A DNA stretch of 64,000 nucleotides from positions 397,235 through 461,234 of the forward strand of contig BCKC01000008.1 in NCBI GenBank assembly GCA_001600455.1. Direction: 5' to 3'. This document shows, piece after piece, positions 11,256 through 22,946 of the stretch (positions are counted from its first letter, which is position 1; every line of letters starts with the position of its first letter). A program made the position numbers and the translations under genes. The notes beneath the pieces are model-generated. The model was not told the origin of the DNA and did no database searches. It saw only the letters and a list, made by a program, of their open reading frames with translations. The stretch is from Endocalyx cinctus (taxonomy: Eukaryota > Ascomycota > Sordariomycetes > Amphisphaeriales > Apiosporaceae).

Positions 11256-14214
11256 CGTCGCAAAGGGGTTTTCGACCGATAATGGCGACTGACTCTGCGT
11301 AGTGATGTAGTTGAGGATACGACGATACATGATTAGATTTACGAGATGCGTGGGAAGTTCTTTATAATAGTTTGGGACACGGTCCGATAGCGTTATCGGA
11401 GTGGTGAGGATTGGGATCGGGGTTTGCCGAAACCACGTTGAATTGCGATCAATTCAAGAGCACGGCTCCTTGGCAGCATGAGGCATTCGCCAATATGACC
11501 TATAATGCCCAGAACTCAAAATATGTTGTCGGTTGTTTTGATCAAAAGTTGGGATTTCTCGCCCGAGGATATGGAGCCGACGGGGTTGAGTAAGTGGAGT
11601 AGCCATCGCGCCAAGCTACCCTTTTCGAGTTTAGAGATTGTCTAGCCTGTTATACACCTATCAAACTGAAAGATTCTTCTTGTCTGCCCCTGAAGTTGTT
11701 TATCGTGCCAAGTTAAAGAGAACCAACCGTATATGGAACGGCAGCAAGTCGAGTTACTTAATCGGTATTAGTCACGAAGTCGGCAGAAAAATTCACAAAT
11801 TTGAATATCGTCATATCTCTTATACTATCCCATGCTGAGGGGGGGCGGGGAAGTCTAATCTTTTTTTTTTTTTGACTTCAGAGTGCGAAGAGGAAAAAGG
11901 AGACAAGAGATGATAGTTCCATCGTTTCGTTGTCTTTATGGTTAATAATTACGCATTGTGCTTTCGACTATGCGTGTCAATATCACATATGACTTGACTA
12001 CTCGGCGATACTAAGTTACATAATTACTGATAATTATTAGGATCTAATTTTTCTCACGAGGAAAGTTCTTCATACCTACCTTCTTATATCATTACCGTTT
12101 GAAATATGTAATCAATTAGGGAAATTGTTGGTTGCAGATAGTTGTGCTATTTATTCGTAGATTCCTGTTCTGATTATCTAAAGCAAATATAGTATAATTA
12201 CTGCTTGCAAGTTGCAGTTACAACACGCTGATAATGAGTTGCAAAGAAAGTACAGATTAGTTGGTTATTAAGCAATAGTATCGAGGCGAGCATAATTCCG
12301 GGAAAGAATGTACATCAAAAACTTGATTCCAAACTTACTTACTTGCTTACTTACTAAGAGTTGAAATATAACCTAAGTAATTATTTTTATTCAAACCAGA
12401 GATTATACCACAACTCGTTATTATAATGCTTCAAAAAGACTTCTCATGTACCTCAGAATTACCTAGGGTAATATATTCAACTATCGTCCAAGTTTAGCAT
12501 TATCTTCACCTTCTACTCATGGAGTCTCTCCAACACTCCATTTTTACCCGAGTCTGGTTGACTGTCTAGCCTTTTCCCCTTGAAGATTTCCTCCTTGTTT
12601 GACTTTTTTACCTTTATACATACCTTTTCTGTGACGGAGAAGTGGGACTAAATGGGACCTGATTTCGGAAACGTTACATTACGGGGTGGAATCAAACTTA
12701 TAAACCCGGTTTAAGTTATTGACCAATCCCTAAATTACGTAGTACTAGCTCAGGAAATATTATAAATAAGATGCTAAGCTCCCGTTCGATTTATAGAAAT
12801 AAATAATTCCTTAAGCCCTAATTTAATGAGATATTTATATAATATGATTACCAAGCTCTTAAATATCCTCCACAAACTCTAATAATCTGACATTTTCCTA
12901 ATATTATAGGAAGTTCCAATCAAAAGATTTCATTTTGTAATCTGTGCAATTACACCCATCAGCAGTTACAGTATTGACTTTGCGTTAACTCTCTTTTACA
13001 AATGACGAAAAAGTCTCTTTTTTCTCTTTGTTTCTTTATGTTTCCATCGTTTCAACCATGTATTAATTATATCACATTCAAATCTTTCAATATTTTAACA
13101 AAAACTACTCCATTTAATACTTAGTTCAAATATTCATCTTCCTCTTTACCGGCCGTTTTATTTACTGCGTTGCCACCATGCAAGAATTTGGTGTGCTTCA
13201 CTTGGATAAGTACTGCATAAAATACTCCCGGACGAAAATTTTCTCTGATTGAGAATACTACTATACACCCTCATAATTGTTGATTCAAAAACTTCTTAAA
13301 TACTGTTCATCTTTATTTACCCCATCATAGTTTAATAATTTAGGTAAGGTAACATGCCTCTTATATCACCAACAAATCTCTACACCTACAACGTCAGACT
13401 TTCAAAATATCGAATAGTTTAATATGCATGAATTAACGAAACTAATCAGATCTTGATCATATAGACTTTTACATATTTTTACGATTTACCATAAAAACTG
13501 ATATAAATCTGTTCAGTGTAACTGAGCTGCGCAGAAAAAGACAGCACGGTGGATCATGCATTGCATCCACTCGGAAATCAGAAAACAGAAAGAACGGAAA
13601 CTACGTTGGTAATGCGCATAGTCTTTCGCAATGAACACACTTTCAATCATAACAGCACCTCGCTGTTGCCTTTCTATTTGCCTTGGAACCTTCTAAATTT
13701 CATAAACACAGAATGAACAACAATTATCCGTACTTTCCAAAATACATCATCATCTCCGAATTATATCTACTCGTATCTATTTTCCTTCACACAGCAACAT
13801 CAATGATCATATCATACTTCTCTCCATTCTTTCATGAACCGAAAGCTTGATTCGTTTCACAATATAGTAATTCGCATTGTGATAAATGAATTAATACGAT
13901 GCAGAATATGACATATTTATTTCCCTTCTCCCGCATACACCCACTTATATATTTTTTTTGAACGTCTATATCACGCGAAACGAAATAATCGTGAAATAAT
14001 CGACCACGTCGGATAATTTCAATTCGGGTTTAAACATTTTACTCAGTGTTACTTAATTAAAAATTATAGTACATTTCTTACTATTTATTATTCCACCTTA
14101 TTTATTATTATTCTACCTATATAACATCTTTTAAGAAACCTTCTCCTATAAATTCGTAGGATACTATCGGAGAAATTCGTATAGCGTGTTTCACAGCCTT
14201 CAAAGATATTCGTT
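11256..14214. other. AT-rich gene-free stretch
   Basis: About 3 kb of very AT-rich sequence with frequent stops, consistent with repeat-induced point mutation or long neutral decay. It contains a solo LTR at 12630-12892. A short open frame at about 11411-11593 looks codon-like but matches no family I know, so it is not called. Confidence 0.5.
12630..12892 (+). repeat. Solo LTR, copy B, with perfect 5-bp target-site duplication
   Basis: A 263-bp element beginning TGTGACGGAG and ending CTGACA, flanked by TTTTC at 12625-12629 and TTTTC at 12893-12897. TG...CA ends with a 5-bp duplication define it as a solo LTR of a retroelement. This copy is richer in A/T than copies A and C at the same positions (for example GTTACATTACGGGGTGG against GTAAAATTAAGGGGTGG), as RIP or age would produce. 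Confidence 0.85.
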
Positions 14215-14703
14215 ATGGACGTCCTACGAGATTTCCTCACCTTTATAATCTTGGACGACGACGAAGCCACCGAGATATTAGACGAGCTGTCAGAAACTGG
14301 TGATTCCGACGTTGAGCGCGCTTAAGCAGAAGAGGAATTAGCAAGAGTTAAAAAGTTCGATAGAGAAATCGCTTTCGATAAGATCGTAGCAACAAGACCG
14401 GATACGATGGACAACGAGACGGACGAGTATTTCATAAAGTTGATGAAAGTAGTGATAAGACAGTCAATTTAAAGGCACGTGGACAGCGGAGCAATAGAAG
14501 GAAAAATCCGAGAGCTTCTTAATACACACACCAAACGCCAATCTCAAGTCATCACAGGCTTACAACAAAGAATCAGCGACCTGGAAGAACAAGTCAGAGC
14601 CATCACGGAGGCCGTCAGTAGTAATAAAGAAGGCAGACACATGGGAAAAGTCAAGAAACAAAAGTTCGCTAGCCAGTTGTATAACAGTAGCGACTACGAC
14701 TAA
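14215..14703 (+). pseudogene. Decayed ORF with two in-frame TAA stops, coiled-coil C-terminus
   Basis: One frame stays coding-like for 163 codons, interrupted only by TAA at about 14323-14325 and 14470-14472. The N-terminal piece reads MDVLRDFLTFIILDDDEATE, the middle piece EEELARVKKFDREIAFDKIV, and the last piece contains a heptad-like stretch QVITGLQQRISDLEEQVRAI followed by a basic tail. Both stops could arise from CAA by C-to-T change, the expected RIP direction. Just after the ORF is a purine-rich GGGGAGGGGGAG and then LTR-like AT-rich sequence, so this may be the 3' end of a retroelement body. No family was recognised. Confidence 0.5.
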
Positions 14704-15245
14704 AATAAAAATCGGGGACGATCTCCTCTCCCGGGGAGGGGGAGATTATAACAGTAGATTAGTTAGCATAAAACAATAGGGTATTGCATGACAGGCATAT
14801 AAGTAGATAGTTTTCTTACCTTTAGCAGACATTAAAGAGAAGAAAGAATATAACAATAATCTGCCCATTAGTTTTTGAGATCATCACAATTTATGACATA
14901 ACACATATTAAAGAGATATCTTTAAAGAACTCTCTCATTCATCTCATCTTCATCAATTAATTCCGATTTGCTAGAAACGTTGCTATTTGTTCACCATCAG
15001 GATTGGCCTCGTTTCCAATACCATCGAGATCAGCAGATAGCAACAATAGCTAGGCAAATAAACAACTCTTTTCTCTATTAAAAGTCATTGTACGCCCATG
15101 ATAAAATACTTCATACAACTCAGGGACTGCGTATACCAACTAGTACGTACTCCATTACGTTAGCCCTAATAATTAGAAGGCCATAGCCAGAGAGGTAATC
15201 AAGAACCGGAGCAATTGGGTTGTGGCGAGGGTCAGAAATCACAAT

Positions 15246-15584
15246 ATGTGGTACTCGCCAACTGGATACTTAAAATCCTCATACTCCATCAACACAGGAA
15301 CTGGAAAACACCACAATAGTTCACATTGCGGTTTACGTGATAAATATATGGAACCCATCATGGCACTGATGCAATACCGATGCCAATACAACTCACTACC
15401 ACACGACAAGACACTTGAGATTGTAGCGGAGAAATGCAAAGTGCGAGATGACAAACATATCACACGCATGATAAACGACGGAAAGTTTATAAAGGAATTC
15501 GGAGATATACCGTTTAAAACGACCTCCAAATATATGAAATATTTTAACATCGAAGTCGAAGAGGAGGAGGCTAAGGAGGAATAA
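15246..15584 (+). CDS. Unassigned small ORF, possibly a remnant
   Basis: An open frame runs from about 15077 to 15584, with its first ATG at 15246. It encodes about 112 residues starting MWYSPTGYLKSSYS, with CGLRDKYMEPIMALMQYRCQ, a charged KVRDDKHITRMINDGKF segment and an acidic end (VEEEEAKEE). I recognise no domain. It lies between a decayed ORF and a MITE cluster, so it may belong to an unrecognised mobile element or be a fragment. Confidence 0.3.
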   Translation: MWYSPTGYLKSSYSINTGTGKHHNSSHCGLRDKYMEPIMALMQYRCQYNSLPHDKTLEIVAEKCKVRDDKHITRMINDGKFIKEFGDIPFKTTSKYMKYFNIEVEEEEAKEE

Positions 15585-15720
15585 GGAAACGGAGACTGGG
15601 ATTGATAAATAGATAGTGTTTTCTTTTTTTTCCTTTCTGAAAGTATGAGATGCGCGGGTATATCATGATAAAAAGACGCGGGGATGTTAAGGGAAGTGTG
15701 ACCCACTAAACTTACCTTAT

Positions 15721-15816
15721 GCCTGAGTTTACGAAGGGTCTTCTACACGCCTCTACGGAACCATCTTTGCCTGAGTTTACGAAGGATCTTCTACACGCCT
15801 CTACGGAACCATCTTT
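15721..15816 (+). repeat. 48-bp tandem duplication
   Basis: Two adjacent 48-bp units (15721-15768 and 15769-15816), each starting GCCTGAGTTTACGAAGG and ending GGAACCATCTTT, differ at one visible base (GGGTC against GGATC). It is a duplicated 5' part of the MITE-like element that begins at 15770. Confidence 0.8.
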
Positions 15817-16250
15817 AAAAACCCCTGTCGTTTTCTTATCTTATCTTTTCTGTGTAACACAGTAAAGATTATAAACTCAGGACGTTCTGTGGGCTGCAAG
15901 CTCACCTCCCGTTTCCTTAGACGTCCTAAAAAGTATACTATATTAGAGAGATATCTTCAGAGATTCCCTCATTCATTCTTTTTCCTTCATAGATATGCCT
16001 TAGCTCTAAAAGGGAAGGTAAATTTCCTAATCCTATCATAGTCATAGTCTTAATCAAGTTCTACGAAGGTCTGCCAATTCTGTCTCTCTCTCTTTTAATA
16101 CAACTATTTCTCCACTAGAAGCGAGCTTGCAGCCCACAGAACGTCCTGAGTTTACAATTCTTACTGTGCTACACGGAAAATAAGAAAACGACAGGGGTCT
16201 TTAAAGATGGTTCCGTAGAGGCGGGTAGAAGATCCTTCGTAAACTCGGGC
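15769..16250. mobile_element. Composite inverted-repeat (MITE-like) element
   Basis: A left arm (15769-15903) and an inverted right arm (16123-16250), about 130 bp each, flank some 220 bp of AT-rich spacer. Inside each arm lies a 105-112 bp unit with 11-bp inverted ends, CCTGAGTTTAC / GTAAACTCAGG (15770-15881 and 16145-16249). A third unit lies at 23086-23199. The outer flank GACGTTCTGTGGGCTG is also shared, so the repeated block is larger than the small unit. There is no coding capacity, so mobilisation would need an unlinked transposase. Confidence 0.7.
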
Positions 16251-16336
16251 ATTAGCTAGCTTGACGTCAGAAATTCTATTCTGATATTTCTTACGTCTTG
16301 TAGAGCCCTACTACCACGCGCCCTTTAATACTCTCT

Positions 16337-17497
16337 TTATCCTTCCAGGGGAGCCGTATCGGCGAAAGGACCAAACATGCCACCACGGTCCCCGTTCACC
16401 CCGGCTTCTAACACCAACTTTCGCAGATACTTTTCCTCTTCTTGGGTAAGGGTTACCTTCGCAGCCGCGAAGTTCTCCTCCAGATAGGGAATCTTCTTCG
16501 TACCCGGGATAACGAAGAGGTTCTCGCTCTGGAGGAGTAGCCAGGCGAGCACCAGCTGACCAGGCGAGCACCCCTTACTTTTGGCAATTTCAGTAAACTG
16601 ATCCACCAGCTTGAGGTTCTTCTGGAAATTCTCGCCCTGGTATCGGGGGAAGTAGGCTCTCGCGTCCGCGGGGCCGAGGTCGGCGGCGGAGCGGAACCGC
16701 CCCGTCATAATGCCTCGGCCGAGAGGGGAGTATGCGAAAATGGAGATACCCAGCTCTTTACAAGTTTCTAGCATGTGTGTTCCCGAAGCGCCCTCGATAT
16801 CGAGCGTCCAGGGGTTGTATTCGAGCTGAGCCGCATGAATAGGGTGTACGGCGTTCGCCCGACGAAGAGTCGCGGAGGAAACTTCTGATACCCCGAGATA
16901 TTTGATTTTTCCTTCTCTATCAGGGTTGGTTAGGTATCACTAGATTATGGTCTTCTTCTTCTTTTTAACTTACTCTACTAGTTCTTTCATAGCTCGTATC
17001 GTTTTTTCAACGGGTACTTTAGGGTTTACGCGATGTACATAGTAGAGATCGATATGAGCAACCCCGAGGCGCTCTAAGCTACGCTCGACACACTCTCGGA
17101 AGTACTCTGGAGAGGAATCAACTTCGTAATTCCCTGTGGCGTCAAGCTTCAAGCCAAATTTGGTGGCTAAGAAGATATCCGCACGGCGCTCTGGGTGCAG
17201 TCGAAACCACTTCCCAATAGTAGCCTCGCTATCACCGTAGGAATCGGCGGTATCCCAATTGGTACAGCCCATTTCCCAGGCTCGATCCAAGAGCTTGAAG
17301 CGTTCTTCATCAGAACTGCAAGTCGAGATAAAAAAAGGTTAGCAGATGTAAATAGTATTTAAAGATGGATCTGAATAACCTTACTCGGCGGGCCCATATC
17401 CGACGCTGAATCCCATGAGGCCAAACCCAACGGCGGGAATTATCGGACCATCTTTTCCAAGCCGGCGGGTGGGGGTATTTTTAGTGGTTGAAGACAT
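16337..17497 (-). CDS. Aldo-keto reductase
   Basis: Three exons on the minus strand: 17385-17497, 16974-17315 and 16337-16916; 344 residues, no signal peptide, so probably cytosolic. It is an NADPH-dependent (alpha/beta)8-barrel reductase of the AKR8/AKR13-like group. The catalytic tetrad is visible: Asp and Tyr in NWDTADSYGDSE, Lys in ATKFGLKL, His in IDLYYVHRVNP. Further family blocks are RRLGKDGPIIPAVGFGLMG at the N-terminus, KYLGVSEVSSATLRRA, QLEYNPWTLDIE, SIFAYSPLGRGIMTGRF and the cofactor-binding VIPGTKKIPYLEEN. All splice phases agree. Its upstream side faces a 2.4-kb gene-free region and its downstream side a MITE cluster, so no operon-like partner suggests a substrate. Confidence 0.9.
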
Positions 17498-19866
17498 TGT
17501 TTTTTTTTTTTTGTTTGGTTTACTTAGATGCTTATTCAATAATTATCACGTTGGTGATGTGATATCGAGGAACAAGACTAAGCTCAATGGGAAAACCCTC
17601 TTTAAAAGTGCAAAGAAAGAAAGAAAGAAATTAAGTAAATGGGTTCAGAGATCTATAGTCAATTTCGTAAATCAAAGTGATGAAGACCGACAAGCGGGAT
17701 GGTTGTGACCCGAAACTATATAGTGAACTCATTCAATTTCTTCATATAGAGGAGTAATATCCTGTTAGTAGTAGTTATCATATACTACAAATGTAGATTG
17801 TAGATCATTTATCAAGGTCATAAGCTATCTTTGAACCTCTGAGATATGACGTTGATATATAAGAGAAAGGAAAATGAAAGATGCGCCGATGTAGTCAGCT
17901 CGTGAATGTCCGGAAGTTAGCAATTTAACTCCGTTGACTCCGTCGGTTCTGTTTGCTCCGTTGACTCTGCATATAGATGCCGCAGATCCGTTGATAATAA
18001 TCAACACATACAGATTCCATTCTTCTTTAAATCAGGTTGAAAACGAATTATAGCAGTCTCTGAGGCCGTTCTAAACAGTTGGTCACAGTTAATAAAACGG
18101 TCTAAGTCTGATAATTCTATACCGCTCCCGTCTCGAACAACGTTCGAAGCTGACTTTTTTACTTGTACCAGAGATCCATGCCCTTCTGTAAGCTAAAAGT
18201 TCAGCACCTACTATATCTGGGTTCTTCTTAAACTTTTATCTAGAGAAGCATACATATCAGTTACTGAATCAAGGTATAGATATTCGTAGCTCCGAGTCTT
18301 GTTCCAATGTAAGCACGACGTGACTAATTATTCAGTAGATGAACCGATGTCTCGGCTTTATTTTAAGTCATATTCTTGCGAAAAAGTTCAATGATAATAT
18401 GGATATCGTCCACCATTGGCCGAATGATACCGATAGATGCCTATCTTGTACTCAGGTCTCCTCTTGCATTTGGCTATCTTAGGTCGATCTCTTGCCGCAT
18501 CATATAACTTTTTTTCTACTAGATGTTTGATAGTGGTCTAGTGCCTTAGAAAAGCAAAAGTTCACTTCATCTAGTCACTACCAAATTGACTTCATATCTC
18601 ATCGGCTGTATATAGGAATGTATCAGATATTAACGGTTTATCGAGAATATAATCATCTCAACATGGGTGAATATATCGCCTAATAGTAGCCAAGAGTCTA
18701 CGCCGCTTCCCACGCTCTCCAGAACCTCGGGATTCTTAGTCAGACGGGATTCAACTCAGTGTTACTATGTCTCACTCTTCCCTCCTTATGATCTTTATAA
18801 TACCGATCACGGATAGCAGTGTGGTAGCGATCATTCTTTTCAATGCTCAAACCAATTCGTGCAGCCAACAGCAGAGCACTGACGCTAAAACTTGACACCC
18901 CCTTTTACCCCCTGTCAGTTCGAATTTCGGCGCCAAGTCCATAACGATATTTCTAACTTATAATTAAAGTGCAGTATTTGAAAATATAGGGTATAAAATA
19001 AGGAGAGTGCCCTTATTCTATTTCATAGTCATTAGTAGAATGATTTAATCCCGTCAGTTTTCCAGCATTTAAGAACGCGGTACCTTTATCCGGGACACCA
19101 CTTGCTTTTAAGTCTAGTCGAACTTGCTCCAAATACTCTGGAACACCAGAATGGTGTGTTAACTCTTAAGGCGTGTTCATTTCAACCGATATAGACAAAA
19201 AACTGGCTATGAATCCGAGGAATTCCCATTACATTCTTTTGAAAATAACGTCTGACATGCAGACATGCTGATATGGTAAGATAATTATCCTGTCAGCAAA
19301 GCGGGGAAGTATAAAGAAATAAGCTACGCTGTTGGTTGGAGACGAGACGCTCCGTGAACTCATGATTTTCTGCTGACGGTGCGGTTTATGGAGGAGCGAT
19401 GATTTCTACTTCTCCTTTTTTTCAAGAAAAAAAAATAGCTGCTATAGGAAGCTGTTTGATAGTATCTTTGACCAGGATATCTTTTCATGGAGTGGGGAAT
19501 TTTCGGGGGCATCCTTCATCTCGCCACCACCAGTTCCTTAAACTACTTGGCGGGTAGAACATCACGCTGTTCTTTTGATCCTGCTTATTTTGATCCTGAC
19601 GCTAACGCTCTCAAGTATTCTCAAGGAACAAAGAAGACTTTCCAGTAACGGATTGCCAGGCCGTGAGGGAACCTGCAATTTTATTCGGAATAATGTTACA
19701 CCGATTCGTCGGTCGACGACAACATCCTTCCGTGACTAGCGGCCGAATTTCACTGGGTCCTCATTTTATTTCTTAATTGTCTGCCTATTTACTCTGTTTC
19801 CATCCCAGCGAGATCTTTTGTCGTCATGCCTCATCTGTCACTTAGTACTGCCTACACAAGACTGTC
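17498..19866. other. Gene-free intergenic region
   Basis: About 2.4 kb with no recognisable coding sequence, RNA gene or repeat. It is moderately AT-rich and contains the promoters of the reductase (minus) and glycosyltransferase (plus). Confidence 0.5.
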
Positions 19867-21560
19867 ATGGCAAAGAACCAGATCTTTCTCAGTGCCGTTA
19901 CTGTGACAGTGATTTCTGTCTTAATTTCTTGGCTAGCTCCTTTATTTTCAACCTCACCCATCAGTAGCAAACCTCTAGTGATTGGGGAGAATAATACGGT
20001 CCTATTTCTCGTTGCAAGCGAGCATGGGCTCTCGAATGTTCACGTGGCGACGGCCCACGCTCTCTTAGAACAGCATCCTCATGTTCAGGTTCATTTCGCG
20101 TCTTTCCGCCCGTTTGAGTCTAGGCTAGAACGCATCAATTCCCTCATCAAGGACCCGAACAAGCCGCGTATCGCGTTCCACCCAATTGAGGGCTTGTCGA
20201 TACTTCCCACTTCCCACGCTTCTGAGCTATCAGTTTCACCCTTAGTCCATCCTCCCGGCTGGAAAGGGAGTGGCCAGTTATGCGAGGCCATGCGAACTTA
20301 TGTCTCTCCATGGTCCGGAGAAGAACATCTGGCTATTTATCGTCAGATAACGCATATAATTGATAAGGTAAACCCTACCGTTGTTGTTTTAGATTTGCTC
20401 TTTCGACCTGCAATCGATGCGACAAAGGATGCGAACCGTCTGCATGCTTTTATCACTCCTAATATGCTGATTGACGCCGTTCGGTTTCGGCAGACGTGGG
20501 GGAAGATGTTCTGGAAATATCCCGCGTAAGTTCTGCAACACCTATGTATTAAGGTAGCTAAGTCGTTTACATGGCACTAATGAATATTATTTATCGTTTT
20601 TAGTATGGGCTCTGGATTCCCGTATCCTGTACCGTGGAGCAAGATATTAGAGAATATTCTTCTCAATCTTCGGTATATTTTCTCCATGGTTTACATACCA
20701 GATATGAAGGAAAAGAAAGCTTTTCTTAAATCTCAGGGTCTGGCAGATCCAATTAATTTCTTCAAAATGCAAGATGCACGCGTGATGTGGATTTCACAAG
20801 CAATGCCAGAGGCCTCCATACCAATTGACGTTGTGCCGCAGAATATTACCTGCGTAGGACCGATAACGCTGGCCCTTGGAACTGTAGCCGAGCAAGACGA
20901 AGATCTAGATAAGTGGGTGAAAAAAGCGCCAACGATACTGGTTAACCTTGGATCCGCATTCACGTTTTCAGAGAGTCGTGCTTTTATTATGGCCCAGAGC
21001 TTGGCCAAAATACTGCAAGCCACTGATGTGCAAGTTTTATGGAAAATCCGCAAGGAAGGTATATTCGGGGACGAATTTATGGATCCTCTTATTCCATTCG
21101 TTGACCGTGGTAGAGCTAGGGTGGAGAGGTGGTTGGCAGCGGATCCGGCGTCACTTCTCGAATCGGGAAACATTATTGCTTCTGTCCATCACGGCGGTGC
21201 TGGGTGCTACCACGAAGCTATTAGGTAAGATCCTACGATTTGTTTTACGGATATAGAGGCCGTCTCTAACAAAAGCCTTACAGTGCTGGGGTCCCCCAAG
21301 TGATCTTGCCCCTGTGGCTAGATCTATATGAGTATGCTCAGCTTAGTGAGTCGATCGAAGTCGGCGTCTGGGGATGTCGGGACACGAGTCCAGAATGGAC
21401 TTCTGAATGCCTATATCAATCGATATTACAAGTTGTGAAAAGCGATGAAAGTGAAGGCTTCCGGGAGAAAGCAAAACATCTTGGCCACATAGCCCAGGCC
21501 GAACCTGGCCGATATATTGCTGCGCAGAAGATTGCAGGACTGGCAGGTTCCGGAGTCTAG
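19867..21560 (+). CDS. UDP-glycosyltransferase (GT1 family), N-terminally anchored
   Basis: Three exons, 19867-20525, 20604-21224 and 21284-21560, giving 518 residues. GT1 enzymes transfer a sugar from UDP-sugar to lipophilic acceptors. The C-terminal donor-binding region is clear: ILVNLGSAFTFSESRAF, VLWKIRKEG, ERWLAADPASLLESG and HHGGAGCYHEAISAGVPQVI followed by LPLWLDLYEYAQ, the fungal version of the PSPG-like signature, with the acidic/Gln pair replaced by the usual LDLYEYAQ. The N-terminal domain starts LFLVASEHGLSNVHVATAHAL. Residues 8-28 form one hydrophobic segment (VTVTVISVLISWLAPLF), a signal anchor that suggests ER membrane attachment. No biosynthetic cluster surrounds it, so the acceptor is unknown. 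Confidence 0.88.
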
Positions 21561-22325
21561 GACAAAATGCGATTTTCGTGTAAATGTCCGGTGTGTCACA
21601 AGTGATACTCGTATTTGATTAATGAATGTTATGCTGAGAGAAGTTAGACCTCTGAAACTACGAATCCTCTTAAGTATAATCATAAGGTATTCTGGAGTCC
21701 CACATGTACGATGACCCTTGATGGGTCACTCTGTCCGAACACATCAACCTGGTCGTCCATTCTCCAGTCCCAACCGTTTCCAGTAACAAGAATGCGAACT
21801 TTCATAGTAGCATTAATTATTTACCAAGTAGAAAAGTGTCACCAACAGCCTCTCTTGGTGGTTGATATTGCCCATTTTACACCGGTTCACCCTGTCCAGG
21901 ATGATCCACACTATTTTACTTTATGTCCGACAATTTAAAACTCTAAGAACAGCTTTTTGGAGAATAAACCTGACATTTCTTCTTTCCTGATGGGATTTTT
22001 CGTCTTGTTTGCTATCTGTGCTGCGAAGTCCGGATAGCTCGGGGGCGGAATGAGACCTTATTTCGGAGTTGTAAAATTAAGGGGTGGAAGCAAAATCAAC
22101 AGATTCGGCAAGGGTACCCGTGCTGACTCATTGTGGCGGTGCTCCTGGTCTCAAGCGAAGTCACTAATAATGCAAGATAAGATAAAGATAAAGAAAAAAT
22201 TTTCTATCGCCAATGCTTCCCATACTGCCACACCACACTAACCATATTCTTACCACATCGGGTTAAAACCGATGATAACTTTATGTCATATATTTTATGA
22301 AAGACCCTATTATTTAGACTTCGTT
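21561..22325. other. Intergenic region with a diverged LTR fragment
   Basis: About 22041-22112 resembles the first 80 bp of the LTR family at 8991/12630/27590/32704 (GAATGAGACCTTATTTCGGAG, then GTAAAATTAAGGGGTGGAAG). Nothing else was recognised. The frame of the next gene is open from an ATG at 22272. Confidence 0.5.
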
Positions 22326-22946
22326 ATGTCTGACGAGGCTACTTGTGATTTTGAGCCGGGTTTGATATCGTGCGGCCCGTTGTGTTGTGTTTCTTCTTGG
22401 CAGTCTTGTGTGAAGGAAGGCGAGTGTCGCGTCACCGCTACGCCGCCGGAAAACACGACCAGTACATCTAATACTAGTAGCACATCATCAACACCAAGTG
22501 CAACTAGCAATATCAGCAGTACAATTTCTAAAACAAGTTCAATTACCAGCGGGCCCACTTCGACAAATAATGGGTACACTCCACCATCGGTATCAGGTGG
22601 TACGAGCCTAAGCCCTGGTGCTATAGCTGGTATCGCTGTCGCTGCTGTCGTCGTCGTGGGTGCTTTAGTCGGAATGGCTATATATATTTTTATCTTGAAA
22701 AAAAGCCAAATGCCCCATTTTTTAGAGAACAGCCCTACAGTATTTATAGATTCGGAACCTCACCATCCTTACCCGAAATACGAGTTGCCTGGTAACTATG
22801 GGCCAGTTTCCTTAAAGGCGGAGCTCGATACGGGCACTAGTGTACCTGTTGAATTGGATACATCGGCAAGGCAACTTGGAGATAATCAAACCGGTTGTAT
22901 GGGGATCGCCGAACTGGATCACAACACAAGTTATAGAGTCCGTTAG
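22326..22946 (+). CDS. Ser/Thr-rich single-pass membrane protein, Mid2-like architecture
   Basis: About 206 residues (224 from the alternative ATG at 22272). Order of parts: a short Cys-rich ectodomain (CDFEPGLISCGPLCCVSSWQ, then C-x5-C), a stretch of about 60 Ser/Thr/Asn residues likely to be O-mannosylated, a transmembrane helix (AIAGIAVAAVVVVGALVGMA, then IYIF) preceded by SPG, and a cytoplasmic tail of about 85 residues with proline/tyrosine pieces (HHPYPKYELPG). This layout matches fungal cell-surface sensors of the Mid2/Wsc kind, which report wall stress, but no named domain is clear. Neither start gives a signal peptide, which such proteins normally carry; a 5' exon may have been missed or lost, since LTR-like debris lies just upstream. 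Confidence 0.6.
   Translation: MSDEATCDFEPGLISCGPLCCVSSWQSCVKEGECRVTATPPENTTSTSNTSSTSSTPSATSNISSTISKTSSITSGPTSTNNGYTPPSVSGGTSLSPGAIAGIAVAAVVVVGALVGMAIYIFILKKSQMPHFLENSPTVFIDSEPHHPYPKYELPGNYGPVSLKAELDTGTSVPVELDTSARQLGDNQTGCMGIAELDHNTSYRVR

Noticed and set aside
11411..11593. 60-codon ORF upstream of the M20 gene
   Set aside because: It is somewhat codon-like, but there is no domain, no clear start context and no continuation by splicing.
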